A stretch of DNA of 64,000 nucleotides from Trichosphaerium sp. ATCC 40318. Taxonomy: Eukaryota > Discosea > Flabellinia > Trichosidae. Both the position numbers and the translations under genes were made by a program. Shown piece after piece: positions 9,901 to 20,992 of the stretch; positions within the stretch are counted from its first letter, which is position 1; each line of letters starts with the position of its first letter. The notes below the pieces were generated by a model. The model had not been told where the DNA came from and made no database searches. It saw only the letters and a program-made list of their open reading frames with translations. Where the stretch lies: assembly GCA_038496445.1 (NCBI GenBank), contig JALMLS010000093.1:124001-188000 (forward strand), given 5' to 3'.

Positions 9901-12739
9901 GCCTGATTCGTTTTTGTCAGAAACCATAGAGGTATTTTAATGAGTACATTAAAAATTGGTCCAGTTGCATTTTCATTGCCAACGTTAGCTTATCTATCTT
10001 GTTCATTGATTTGTTGGATCCTCTAACGCGATCTAAAATCGCTTGTTTTCCTCCGAGGATACCCTGCTTCGCAGATAGTATTTTTTTTACAGCTTCTACC
10101 AACCAGAAATCAATAAGCACATAACTCGTCGAGGTAGAACGTACTTTCTTGTTTGACAAGACAACTGTTGAAAATGTCAATATACGACGTATCAATAAGC
10201 TCGTGAACTACGCTCACATCAAATTCCTCCAACTTGTTGAAGGTTATAATCTACAGTACGAACACACATCAGCAAAAAGCTTGGTGGTCATTTCACTAAT
10301 AAATAGATTTGATTCTCTTACTAGTGTTTGCAAGTTGCCAACGCTATTTGCAACATCTTCAGCTTTTCTTGTACGTAAGTACTTGAGCACTTGAGCCACA
10401 CGTGCTTTACATGCGCGTATAATAATCAACTGAGGCCAAAAATAAGTAATAGGTAAAAACGGTATTATAATACGGTTACCTTGTCTCCATTCATCTTGTA
10501 CAGGTACCTTGGTGCCGTTCGACCCTCTTTCGTTCCCTGTATTGAACAATGATTAGTCTCAAGTGCCAAGATAAAACGTACAGAAAACATAAAGGCGCTG
10601 TGTGATATGGACAGTTTGACAATGTCAACAAAGACAGATGCTCGTTTTCCAGAGTGCTTCATCAAGATGGGCTGAAATACTTTGGACAGTATATCCACTG
10701 TATTTGTTTGGTTGTCTTTTGCTGCGCATTGTTGAACTATGCCAAGAAGTAGTTTATACAAGAAGGCCAGAGTGAAAAAATGCCGTTCTGGGAAGCACAT
10801 GTACAGCTCGTGAAAAGCTTGCTGTTTGCGTTTGCCCTTTACTACATACGAGAAATCAGTCATTGGGAGCGCTTATCCTTGTCAACGCACGTTTTGAAAT
10901 GGCAGACATGACGTCGTAAAAACACTCTTAAAAAATAAGTAAGCCAAAAGGGTTTAAGTTGTTGATGCTTGCCTGGGTAAAGGGAAGTTGGCATAAGTTT
11001 TAGAAAGCGCAATAGTAAATGTGTTACAGAGTGTGGATCAAACACGCCCGAGAAGTCACAAGAACCAGCGTTTACATTGGCACGAAGTCGGTCAATCTCC
11101 ATTTTAGTACCTGGTAACCTAAATAATCCTGGAAGACAGGAACACTCGGATGCAATGTATTCTATACATCTAAAATACGAGGAAAGTCATTAGCGAAAGT
11201 TGGTGATTGGAATTGCATGTCAATTACTTTACAACCAAGTCAGGTACTTGAGTATCAATCGACAGCAAGGAACGCTGTTTTTCAATGACTGCACGCAAAG
11301 ATATACCGAACATGCGGTGTGTGAATCCTCTAACATAATGGTACTCGTGCTAACGATGACTTAGTGTGTACACCAAAGTAATACTATCGTACGTTATAGG
11401 ACAGTAGCTTGGCACTATAACGCTGCCTTGCTGAAGAAGAAGAAAGGGCTAGTATAGTGTCTTCAAAAGCATCCAACCAGGTGTCTTTAGTAGCTAGATT
11501 CTTAAAACGAAAAGTATATTTCGTGTCAGCCTCCATATCAACAATGTCAAGCGCGTTGTGGTTGCCTTGCCATACTGTTAGTTGGTGTTGTACACACGTA
11601 ACATAACTACATACCACTTTCAGTCTCGCGTATACTTCCTGCCACGTATAGGTTAGACACCTGTAATACACGCTACACGTGTGATGTAAGCGATTGGAAT
11701 CCTTATGTGTAGCATTTACCTGTGTCTTAAAGTGTACAACCACATTTTTCTTCTTAACCTCCTTCGCAATGACAAATATGTCATTAAATAAAAAACATAT
11801 CTTTTGTTCCACCAAGGATACCAACCCGAAAGGGCCAAATGAACATTTTTCCATATGTCCACTACAAATAAGCTCACGAGTGGCAATGTTCAGCGAGCTA
11901 CCACCAGTGTACTTGGAAAAGTCGACAAGCCGACGTTCAATTTTGCCTACTTTGCTGGTTTTTCCTTGTCGGGCTGCTAGCGCTGCACGTGCAGCACCAA
12001 TAATGGCCTCTCTCGCACCAACTCCAGTCTTCTACAGGAAACGTGATGAATACCAACTCCATATTGCAAACGCAATCGTACAGCGCTGGTTTCGTAGTAC
12101 GAAGCGGTCATCCCTTGAGCACATTTTGCTATTGAAGCTACTGGAACACGTCGTTTGTCTACCAAGTCCGCTGCAGGGGTGAATTAACCTAAGAAACACG
12201 CAAGCATATAAAGAACGAACCCTTGGTAGCTACGAGTGTTACTGGCTTGGAATGGCCAATTACATCCTTGATTCTATTCGCGTAGTTGTAACAGGCACTA
12301 AAGCTCTCTGCAGACGTAATGCTAAAAGCGAGCATAAATGCATCAGCGCGCTTGATTTGCTACTTTTTGTTAAACGGAAAGTTGTGCACGTGATGCGTGC
12401 CGCAGTTGACATGGCCTCTCCTGGAGTGTCGATAACAACGATGTTACATAAACGATCTAGGTGCAAAACGATTAGTTACACTGAAACAAAAGAGGCAATG
12501 AGCTAACGTACTGTTGACTTGGATTTTAACGCTCTTGTACGCAGCTAAATAAATAAGAGTCAACTCGAAAAACATGTTGTACGTCTAGTGGTTGGTTCTG
12601 TTGTTGCAGAAAATGTATCAGAGTTTAGTTGGCCTAGTAGACTTGTCTTTCCAACTCCACTTCGCCCCACCATTACCTACAGGATAGTTGGATCTAATGT
12701 TACCTCTATTTTATTAATTGCTGAATTAAACGTTGGCAT
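6989..12739 (-). CDS. Multidomain small GTPase-PH-RhoGAP-SH2-SH2-RasGEF signalling protein
   Basis: All parts read in one direction with compatible splice phases. (1) Small GTPase, 12739 to about 11950: P-loop GRSGVGKTS, switch II DTPGE, guanine motif TKAD, and ETSAKTGVG. (2) PH domain, about 11900-11395, ending with the usual Trp (KDTWLDAFED). (3) RhoGAP, about 11350-10570, with arginine-finger motif CLPGLFRLPG and helices DPHSVTHLLLRFLKLMPTSL and VDILSKVFQPILM. (4) Helical segment, about 10490-9760, then an EF-hand-like stretch (NEELKQFWDKEFGLK) before the first SH2, the order seen in Cbl and STAT. (5) SH2-1, about 9370-8950, ERPGTFLIRFSQSSPGSLAM. (6) SH2-2, about 8860-8570, QRVGTFLVRFSSAP. 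(7) RasGEF-N, TTFLLTYRSFTTT. (8) RasGEF catalytic, about 7990-7240 (ELARQITVIHFDIF, RWVVTEV, MAILGALGNSAVHRLYKTF), with tail to TAG at 6989. No internal stop forces a break if introns are removed. A split into two genes remains possible and transcript data would decide. Confidence 0.75.
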
Positions 12740-12923
12740 ACAGCAATTTTCGTACAAGGTGAACGCTTTGGCGCTACTAAAACAAAAAAAAAGTGCCACA
12801 ACACTGTACGTGCCAAAAAAACCTCTACGAATTCAGCTGTCATCACTCTATTATTCACTTGCGTGATACAAGCTGCTAGGCTACTCTAAGAGCAAATTAC
12901 GTAATTTGTAACACTTGTATAGC

Positions 12924-12930
12924 TATAAAA
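12924..12930 (+). promoter_or_regulatory. TATA-like box upstream of the RhoGDI gene
   Basis: TATAAAA lies about 130 bp before the RhoGDI start codon, in the 319-bp region shared with the divergently transcribed GTPase/RasGEF gene. Only this motif supports it. The rest of 12740-13058 shows no other clear element. Confidence 0.35.
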
Positions 12931-13058
12931 ACTGAGAGAACTCATGCCACGCAACACAACGCTAGCGGCAATCGTTTGCATGCACAGCTCACTTTTTTTT
13001 CTTAAGTCACATCATTAAGCTATTTCATCGCTAAACTGAAACCAAAAAAAGCACCACA

Positions 13059-14155
13059 ATGTCTGAGAAAGTTGTTCCACCAGAAGTAGATTTGCAAGCG
13101 CAATTCAAAAAGGAAGCAGAGGATCCTGCCATGCAGGCGTACCTCAAATCCTTGGGTATCGACCCTGAAACCTTCTACGCACGTACGTTTAATCTATCAG
13201 AAAGCGGGCTACATTTGAGTCACCGTTTTGCACTGTAACCACCGAAAGAAATAACGCTGATTAATTTCCTCGCTCTTTTTTATGTTTTGAAGCCATTAGG
13301 CTAAAAAAAACAACCGATCGTTGAAATCTTTCACAAAGTTAAAAAAAACACCCTTCTCTTATTTTTACCCTGCCCTGCTTGCAATTTTAGTGGTTTGTGC
13401 CTCAAGGCATTGTCTCTCCATCTCAGCCCGCGATCTTATGTACTACGTACTTACTACGTTGTAGCTGCCGATGATAATCGCCGCGTCGTAATCACCGAGC
13501 TGTCTGTTGTTTTCAAGGACCATGACAAACCTCAAGTATTGTCGTTTGCTACCGAAGAAGAGGTTCGTAGAGTACTTTATAATCAATCTTATTCGTTTAG
13601 ATCAAAAAAGCTAAAAAAACACCACTTGTCTTGAAGGAGGGTTGTCACTACAAAATTCAAGTGAGTCGCAGCTGAAACCTTTTTTGTAAACTCGAAATTT
13701 ACAAGTGCAATTGTAGGTCACTTTCCGCGTGCAACACAACGTCGTACTTGGCCTCAAAATCAAGAACGAAATCTTTAAATTGGGCAAAAAACGTGCGTTA
13801 ACACTTCCTCAGTAGTTTTGTCCGCTAACGAAAATTAGTCGCCAAGGACACCGAAATGTTGGGTACTTACCCTCCAAAGAAGGACCCTCAAACTGTTTTG
13901 GTATGTTTATTTGCCCTCTTTTAATTTATTACTGAACAAACCTTATAACATTTCGTTTTAGGTTCCTCGAGTAGAGTGGAACGAAGCTCCTTCTGGCAGT
14001 TTGGCACGTGGCGAATACAAGGTAGATCGCGTCTGAAGCCAACAAAGCCAATATTTACCCTTTTTTAGGCCAAGATGGATTTCACTGATGATGATGGCAG
14101 AAATCACTTGAACTTCGCCTACAGTATCAAAATTTCCAAAGCCTTTGCTAGTTAA
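13059..14155 (+). CDS. Rho GDP-dissociation inhibitor (RhoGDI)
   Basis: A protein of about 190 residues, the normal family length, made from at least six small exons. The start MSEKVVPPEVDLQAQFKKEA leads into the regulatory arm (MQAYLKSLG). The immunoglobulin-like domain then follows with VVITELSVVF, VLKEGCHYKIQVTFRVQHNV, VLGLKIKNEIFKLG, MLGTYPPKKDP, EAPSGSLARGEYKAKM and FTDDDGRNHLNFAYSIKI. These match RhoGDI blocks for isoprenyl binding and Rho contact. Function: holds GDP-bound, prenylated Rho/Rac in the cytosol. The gene is head-to-head with the RhoGAP/RasGEF gene, so both could share a promoter region. The exon between 13390 and 13470 is the least certain. Confidence 0.9.
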
Positions 14156-14185
14156 GTGTACCTTATTACAAAAATTGTGTGGCCC

Positions 14186-14191
14186 AATAAA
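14186..14191 (+). terminator. Polyadenylation signal AATAAA after RhoGDI
   Basis: AATAAA 31 nt past the RhoGDI stop codon, followed by a T-rich stretch. Confidence 0.45.
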
Positions 14192-14423
14192 TGTTTGGTT
14201 TTATGTAATGTTACCAGCTTTACAAACACTATTTTTTGAAAATGCCAGAGAGCACACTACTACAATCGCACTTGTATCTAGTTCGTGCCCGCCTTGTCTT
14301 TCAAAAAAACAATAAGTCAATGTTAAATCAACCGTTGGAAAAATATGCGCAAAAAACATAAAGGAGAATTCGTACTACAACTACAAATCAACGTGTCTTG
14401 CACTGAATACTCTAAAACCAGCA

Positions 14424-16856
14424 ATGGTTGCAGCGCACATAGCGGCAGCATGCGGATTGCTATTCATGTTTGCCCTATTTTCAATAGCACCTATTGGCGT
14501 TGCGATTGCTTTCACCTTAGGCATAATATGTGCAATGCCCGTGACGCTTGTGCTACTATGGTTCTCAAGTGAGCAAGTTCTCTTATTAGTAAAAGGTCAA
14601 TTAGCACAAGAACGTAAAACAAACGCCAAAAAACAAGAAGAAGCGCGAGAGTTTGAAGCGCAGGCAGTGGCACACAAAAACCGTTTAATTTGTTTATTTA
14701 TTGTATTTGTAGGCTAGCTCTGGGTTCGAGATCTCTATGAAGGTGATTACAGAAGAAAAGCGATTGGCCGTGCGTCAAATGCTTCCGTGGGGGACCGGTT
14801 CCTTAAGGAGCAATATGTTTTTGTACTCGGTACGCTCGGTAACTGCCGCTTTGCACTTTAATTGGAATAATGGGTCAATTCCGGCTAATCTCGGGTAGGG
14901 CGCTGATAATGCTAGTAAAGGAGCTATATGCTTGGACGATTGCGAAATTAAACTGGTAAAAGTTTCGAATGGTACTTGGAGCCTAAAAAATTATTTGCGC
15001 ATAACGAACAATGACAAGTACGCCTTCAACACCCGACATGTGGTTAATGGCGTCTAGGATACTTGTGCATCCTGCTGGAAAAGTGGCCTACCTAGTCTTT
15101 AAGACCAGCTACGACATGGCGAAATGGTTTTGGGCACTGAGAAGAGCATCAAAGTTGTCATCCAATTGGGTCAGCAAGTCTTAAATATTTGGCACGTTGG
15201 CTAAATACCTTTTGTTAGACAATGGTTGCAGGAAAACAATCCAGCCCAGAACAATACTTCAGATCGCTTAGTAACACACTAAAGCCGCACACTGACCAAA
15301 TAAACGCTGACTGGCAAGTACTCTTTTTTTGCTTTTAACCCTATTTTAATCCGTATGCTGAAATGTACCTACGCTCGGCTAACATGTTGTCAAAGGGCCA
15401 ACGCTATATTAGCTCGTTTTTTCTTCCATATTCATTCTCAAGCTGGGTTTATTCACGTGGTAAAGGAGAAGCTAAATGGAAAATTGAGGCACATACAGAA
15501 GCGCCTACCTTCCGTCTTGGTACGTTCGGAGATTATTTAAAGACACGCCAAACTGATGTGGTTACCCCTTTAGAAAACCATTCAAGTTACCGACATCGAT
15601 TTCGGACCAAACCTACCTATAGCGTCAAAGGTTCGGCTGATGACGTGTAATCCGGATGGAGAAATGGTACGCTTTTAATGACTCGGTTACCACCAATTGT
15701 AACACACTTGTTAGGTCGTGAATGGGCACGTTGAATACAAAGGCGGGTTTACTATTACAATTAGCGTGGTTTTCGATATTAAAGTACTTGCTGGATGATG
15801 TAGTGTAACACGTGATATTAATGCGATTACTAGATTCCCGCATTTAAAAATACGACTTTGCCTGCTGTTTTGAAAGTGACGGTTTTACGTGGTTCAGGAG
15901 AAGCCCGCATAAACTTTTTAGGGCCACCATCTACGCGCATGTGGATTGGATTCTACAAAGAGCCAGAAATAGATCTAGAAATTCAGACTGACATTGGTAA
16001 CAAGTTCAAAAACATCCCAAACCTGGCAAACATTATTGTGTACAAAATAAAACAAGTACGTATCCACAATCACGAGCCCATTTACCATCAATTGTTAACA
16101 TTATCGATTCAGGAAATAATACAACTCATGGTGTATCCGGATATGGATGATTTTCCTTTGCCAGACATCAAATTACCACCTGGTATCGAAAGGGTTGATA
16201 GTTTCAAGGACTTGTGGATAGCAGAAGGTACTTTTCTTTTCACACACTCACGTCATGGACTCCAAATTAGATTTAAATCATTTTCATTTTTTTCTTTTTG
16301 TTTCAAAGCGCACGTTTTATGCGTCCCTCAGATAGTAGTACATTGTTAAAGCATTAATTCTGACATTATTTAGCTGATGCATTATCGCAGCCAGTTAGTG
16401 TAGATAAGAAGTACCAAAAGAAGGCAATGAAAGAGATTTTGAAGCAAGAAAAGCAACAACAAAGAGACGAAAGAAAACATCGCGAGCAATTGGACAGGGC
16501 AAAAAAGGCTGCCATCAAAAAGTCACGTAGTGTAGGTCTTAAGAGGCGTTCTATAAACGATCCTCTCAAGCCACAAGCTTCTGAAGGTACGTAACGTTAT
16601 TGCAGAGAGAACTTTTTTTTTGTCGTGTTCTAACAGTTTCAAAGTTGAAATGCACACAATGTCGCGCACGTACAGCACAGGCTCGCCACAGCCTGGAAGG
16701 CGCTCTGCAAAGTTTGACAGCCTGGAAGATAGACTCTCCAGGCTTGTTGCCGACAAGCAATCAGAAAATGGACCACCACCTCCTGTTCCGACCCGTCTCC
16801 ACAGAGCGAGTTCTCTGTTACAACAGCTCGATGAAGAGACAGACCGGCCGTTGTAA
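14424..16856 (+). CDS. TEX2/Nvj2-like SMP-domain lipid-transfer protein
   Basis: The start MVAAHIAAACGLL opens a strongly hydrophobic N-terminus (two adjacent membrane segments, about residues 3-52). This fits an ER anchor. Then come a PH-like domain (VGDRFLKEQYVFVLG... ending AYLVFKTSYDMAKWFWALRR, 14710-15170) and an SMP/TULIP domain: KGQRYISSFFLP, IQVTDIDFGPNLPIASKVR, GHVEYKGGFTITISVVFDI, NFLGPPSTRMWIGFYKEPEI, IQLMVYPDMDDFPLP. The FLGPPSxRxWxGF block is the hallmark of the TEX2/Nvj2 group that moves lipids at ER contact sites. The C-terminus is a charged coiled coil (KEILKQEKQQQRDERK) and a Ser/Pro-rich tail ending at 16856. About ten short introns. An upstream ATG at 14345 is in another frame and is not used. 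Confidence 0.8.
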
Positions 16857-17103
16857 TTTTTGGCTACACCAGTTTCAACAACTCTAAAATATTGTACAAA
16901 ATTGCCATTATTCCTCGCCCCTTGTAGTTCTTCGTTTTGCTAATATTTGAAAAGTTTGTTTCAAGTTCGGCGTTATTGGCGCACTTTTTTTTTTTTTTTC
17001 TAGTGTCAATCCTCGTTCTTTCTAAAAAGGTTAAATCACTTTTTTTGACACAAAAATCAGAACAAACAACAACACCAGTCGCTTTAGCGTAACTAATGCG
17101 ATC

Positions 17104-19648
17104 ATGAGTGTGACATCTATAAACAGCCATAATGGCGCGATGGGTAGCCCTGTTGGTTCAAATTTGAGCGTAAATGACTACAAGGAAGGGCGAATTGAGG
17201 TACGGTGCGTTTATGACCAATTTTGTTAATTTGTAGGCTATGGAACCACCTATAGAAGAAACACAGAGTTTGATAAAGAAGGGACAGGAAAAGGCTTTTG
17301 GAAAACCAACAATTACATTTTGGTGAGAGAAATTCTAAAATGCCATTTTTCTCATGGTTTTAGGGGCTCTGTCGCGTTGGGTGCTAATAATGTCATGGGT
17401 CCTGCCATGGTTGCGCTTCCATTTGTATTCCAGCAAGGTACGCTACTGTTTCCTTTTATAGCGCGTTGTAGAACGTTTCTCAGTGGCAACGAGTCTCCCT
17501 TCGCACATCACATGGGAAGAAAATTCCAAGTGTCACATGCACATCTTAATTTTTTTGTTGTTTAGCTGGTTGGGCTACCACAACTGCTGTACTCATCATT
17601 ATGTTCATTTTCTCCTCGTTTTCTGCCACCATGTTGTGTGAAGCTATGCAGCGCATACCAGGTACAAACTACAATTTACTTTGGGTTGTTAGAACCTTGT
17701 AACCTCACATTTGTTCGTTTGTAGGAAATCGCAATTTTGATAAACGTTATGAGTTTGCGGCTGTTATCAAACACTACTACGGACGCTACGCTTACTATGG
17801 GGGACAAATACTCATCAACTTGTGCCTGCAGGCGAATAACATTGCTTCAATAATTGTTGCGGCTCAGGTTTGTGCCAAACCAAAAACATACGTGTCACAA
17901 CTTGAGAAACTAAGACTTGGTAATAATAGGTGATGGACGATTTTTTCATTTTTGCCTTCAAGGTACCCTTTTTAGCACAATGTGTCAGGGGCCTACTAAT
18001 CTCACACTGTGTAGAAAAGTTTCGCTTTTCAATTCGCTCCTAAGCCAAGTTTTATTGCTTCTTCTGGTACCGTCTAAAACAAATCTTTTTGTTTCTTGGT
18101 AGACAACTCAAGAAGTTAACCTTTTAACTTTCAGGAAGTTACAACAGCCCTACACCTTTTGGATCATCCCAGTATGTCATTTCTCTTGGATACATCGTAT
18201 CTATGGTGATTTGCATCCCATTTGGCGTACGCTAATATAGCAGACTCTACATTTTTTTTTAACATTCCTTGTCTCTTCCAGTACTTCAATTTGGATGAAA
18301 ACATGTGGTTCCAATGGTTCAGTTTTGTTGCTATGCTCGGCACTCTATTTGAGTTTTTAATTCAGTATCTGCTACTCCCTTGGAGCACTGCCTTTTGGTG
18401 CGTACTAGCCTTATTTTTAACACCGCACGTGCGCTAATTACATTTTAGCCCAATCATCGGCAATGGCTTTCAAAGCCAAGCGCAAGTGCTGGGAACAGTA
18501 GTATTTAGTTACGCCTACGTCATAACAGGTACTAAATCTTTTATACCTACCTATTTTTGGACTACCCCTAATGATCCAGATTTCAATTCTTGTTTTGAAA
18601 AAATCTCATGATGCTATTTGCGAACCATACCTACTCTTCTGAATCCCATTTTAGTGCCGTCGTGGGTTAACGAGAAAAAGCGTGACGTTACAGTAAACAA
18701 GCCAACATGGTTGTCAACATTGATTGGCACCGCGCTCAAGTTCGCCATTGGTTACTTTGGTGCTGTTGCATACCGGAATTCTGCAGGCCTACCTAGTATC
18801 TTGACGGGTACTTGCACTTTTGATGCCATTTTGGTGACTAACCTTCTCCTATTACAGTCATGACGCAAAACACGACTGGTGTGATGGGCCTAATCACTAA
18901 AATATCTGTATATCTATTCAATATGGGTACTATTATCCCAGGTATACCTGTGTGGTCTATTCTTGTACGTTACAATCTAATCACTGGTGGAATTTGTGGA
19001 CCAAGGGTGCGTATATGACTGAATCGATGTGGCTTTTCTTTGGTTGTCACTGAGACTTTGTAATTAGGTCGCTTTTTTCTTTGGTGTAGTGGCGCCTTGG
19101 CTAGTATCCATGTGGTTTTACCAGGGCAGAGGATTCAGTCTTGTCATTAATTGGAGTGCCATTCTACTTCAAGGCTTTGTAAATTTTGTGATTCCAGCCA
19201 TGTTGTATTATAAGGCCTGTGTCAGATATCCCAATTTTAGAGCAGGTAACGCTTGCCCTCTTGCTTTTAGTTTCTATAGTTGACCATCTAACACATAAAC
19301 CAGAGTGTGCAAAGCAAGACGCCCTGAGCGCAAAGAGGCGGACCATTGAACAAGAAGAACACCTCCACCAAACAAATGGTACAGATACATCCGATGAGGA
19401 GGAAGAACAAATTATCACACCCTATGTTAATGCGGTGCCATCATGGTACGTCAAATGTCATCAAGAAATATTATTGTTTTTTTTTTTTGTTTGGTTTTAA
19501 AATGACATTATATCGTAGGCTCCTCATTCCACCACGTGCACTCTCCATTGTCATCATTGTTGGCAATACAACGCTAGTCCTTGCAACGTTAACATTATTA
19601 TTCTATTATCTGATTGGAAAAGGGGTGGATATTGTTGGTGGTGGTTAG
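17104..19648 (+). CDS. Amino-acid permease (APC superfamily, Aa_trans type)
   Basis: ATG at 17104 opens a soluble N-terminal tail (MSVTSINSHNGAMG). Repeated hydrophobic segments follow in successive exons. The first carries GSVALGANNVMGPAMVALPF, resembling the unwound Gly-rich first helix of this transporter group. Others include AVLIIMFIFSSFSATMLCEA, QILINLCLQANNIASIIVAA and PRALSIVIIVGNTTLVLATL at the end. A hydrophilic loop near 19300-19420 is rich in Glu/Asp/Ser. I count roughly 10-11 membrane spans across about a dozen exons. Expected role: proton- or sodium-coupled neutral/aromatic amino-acid transport at plasma or vacuolar membrane. Substrate cannot be read from sequence. Stop TAG 19646-19648. 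Confidence 0.75.
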
Positions 19649-19763
19649 GCATTGAAACTACAAAATCTTTTTTTTTTATTATTATTATTGTATTGAGGCA
19701 ATTAATTAATTACTTATTTGAAACATCTGTCATGTACTTTCCAAAATTCGTCTTAACTGTACC

Positions 19764-19769
19764 AATAAA
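19764..19769 (+). terminator. Polyadenylation signal AATAAA after the permease gene
   Basis: AATAAA about 115 nt past the permease stop, between this gene and the convergent START gene whose stop is at 19788. Confidence 0.35.
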
Positions 19770-19787
19770 GCTTTGCAACCCCTACGC

Positions 19788-20854
19788 TCAGCTTAGTAAT
19801 CCAAAGACGTACCGATGAAGTAATTTAGGAACCTTTGATGCTGCCCAGTTGATGATCGTCTTTGGAATACTCATTTGTATGTCCACAGGCGTCAATTGGA
19901 CTTTTGACAGTGCTAGCCGCCCATCTACAAGTCAACGTTTAGAAAAAACCAGTACAGGAAGAATGAGTGTACCTTCCAAGGGCTGGTAAATCGCCACAGA
20001 ATTGTACGAATCGACACGCACCACGTTTTTAAGCGGTTTGACTTTCTGTTGATGCACAATGTTAGATGGCTTTCTTGGCTCAGTGTTTGAACGTACCTCG
20101 TTCTTGACACTCTTATCAATCGTCAATACCAACCCATCTTCTTCTACATTGACTGTACGTAGGAAGCAATAGTCTCTGTCACTCGCAAACGGGATAGGTG
20201 TCATCTAGATCACAAAAACACATTAGAACAACTTGTGTCGAAAAGTGTAATACGGGTACCTTGCTTTGCCACCTGAGTATGTTTGCTGTATCACAACCTG
20301 CGTGTTTGTCCTTAACATCTTCGATGTCGGCAATCTCAACAGTGTACTTGTCCCACACTTTGCGGTTGGCGTAATCCTGCCAGAACCTATCTCTTTATTC
20401 AATCACATGTTGCTTTCCGACAGTGCAAGTACGTGTGGAATTGCTTGGCATCGTTTTTGAGGTCTATGATAGCAAAGATCTTGTACCTGTACAGCCCTAC
20501 GTTCTAAAAAATAATACAAAGTCAGCCTAACCAAAATCCTCCTTGTGGCACACAATTATTACCTCGGAATACTGACGCCACAAAACGATCCTGTCTTTCG
20601 ACTTGTCGTTTTTCTTGATGGCTTTGAACATTTCCCATTCCTTCATAAATGACGGGTTGTGACATTCGTCCGCGATTGTTGCTCTGGTGTGGTTAGTGCC
20701 TTGTTTTACGCGCTCTGATGACCCTGTCAAGTTGTAAAATATGCGTACCGGAAATTAGCAATCAACACCTCGTTATCAACATCAAGTGGGTCTTTAGTGT
20801 TAGTTTCTAGCGTGAGTAAGTAATTTGAAGCTTTGTAGTAAAGTTACCAGCCAT
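19788..20854 (-). CDS. START-domain lipid-binding protein
   Basis: Start MAETNTKDPLDVDNEVLI at 20854, then a helical lead and a START domain. Visible blocks are KDRIVLWRQYSE, LYRFWQDYANRKVWDKYTVE, TANILRWQSKMTPIPFASDR, RDYCFLRTVNVEEDGL, KNVVRVDSYNSVAIYQPLEG and SIPKTIINWAASKVPKLL. The RDY motif, the W-D-K-Y motif and the C-terminal amphipathic helix are typical of PCTP-like START proteins. These shuttle phospholipids or sterols in the cytosol. Five or so introns, most beginning GTAC or GTAA. The junction near 20700 is uncertain. Convergent with the permease, leaving 139 bp between stops. Confidence 0.75.
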
Positions 20855-20992
20855 GGTGTAAAGTAGAAGTGCCTTGTGTGCTGCAGATGTCACCTGATAA
20901 TGCGCGAATTCAACAATGAAACAGTGAATCCGATTTCGCGTACAGAAAACGTTTGAATGTGACGCTACTTTTCTCGTGAAAAACGCATGTAA

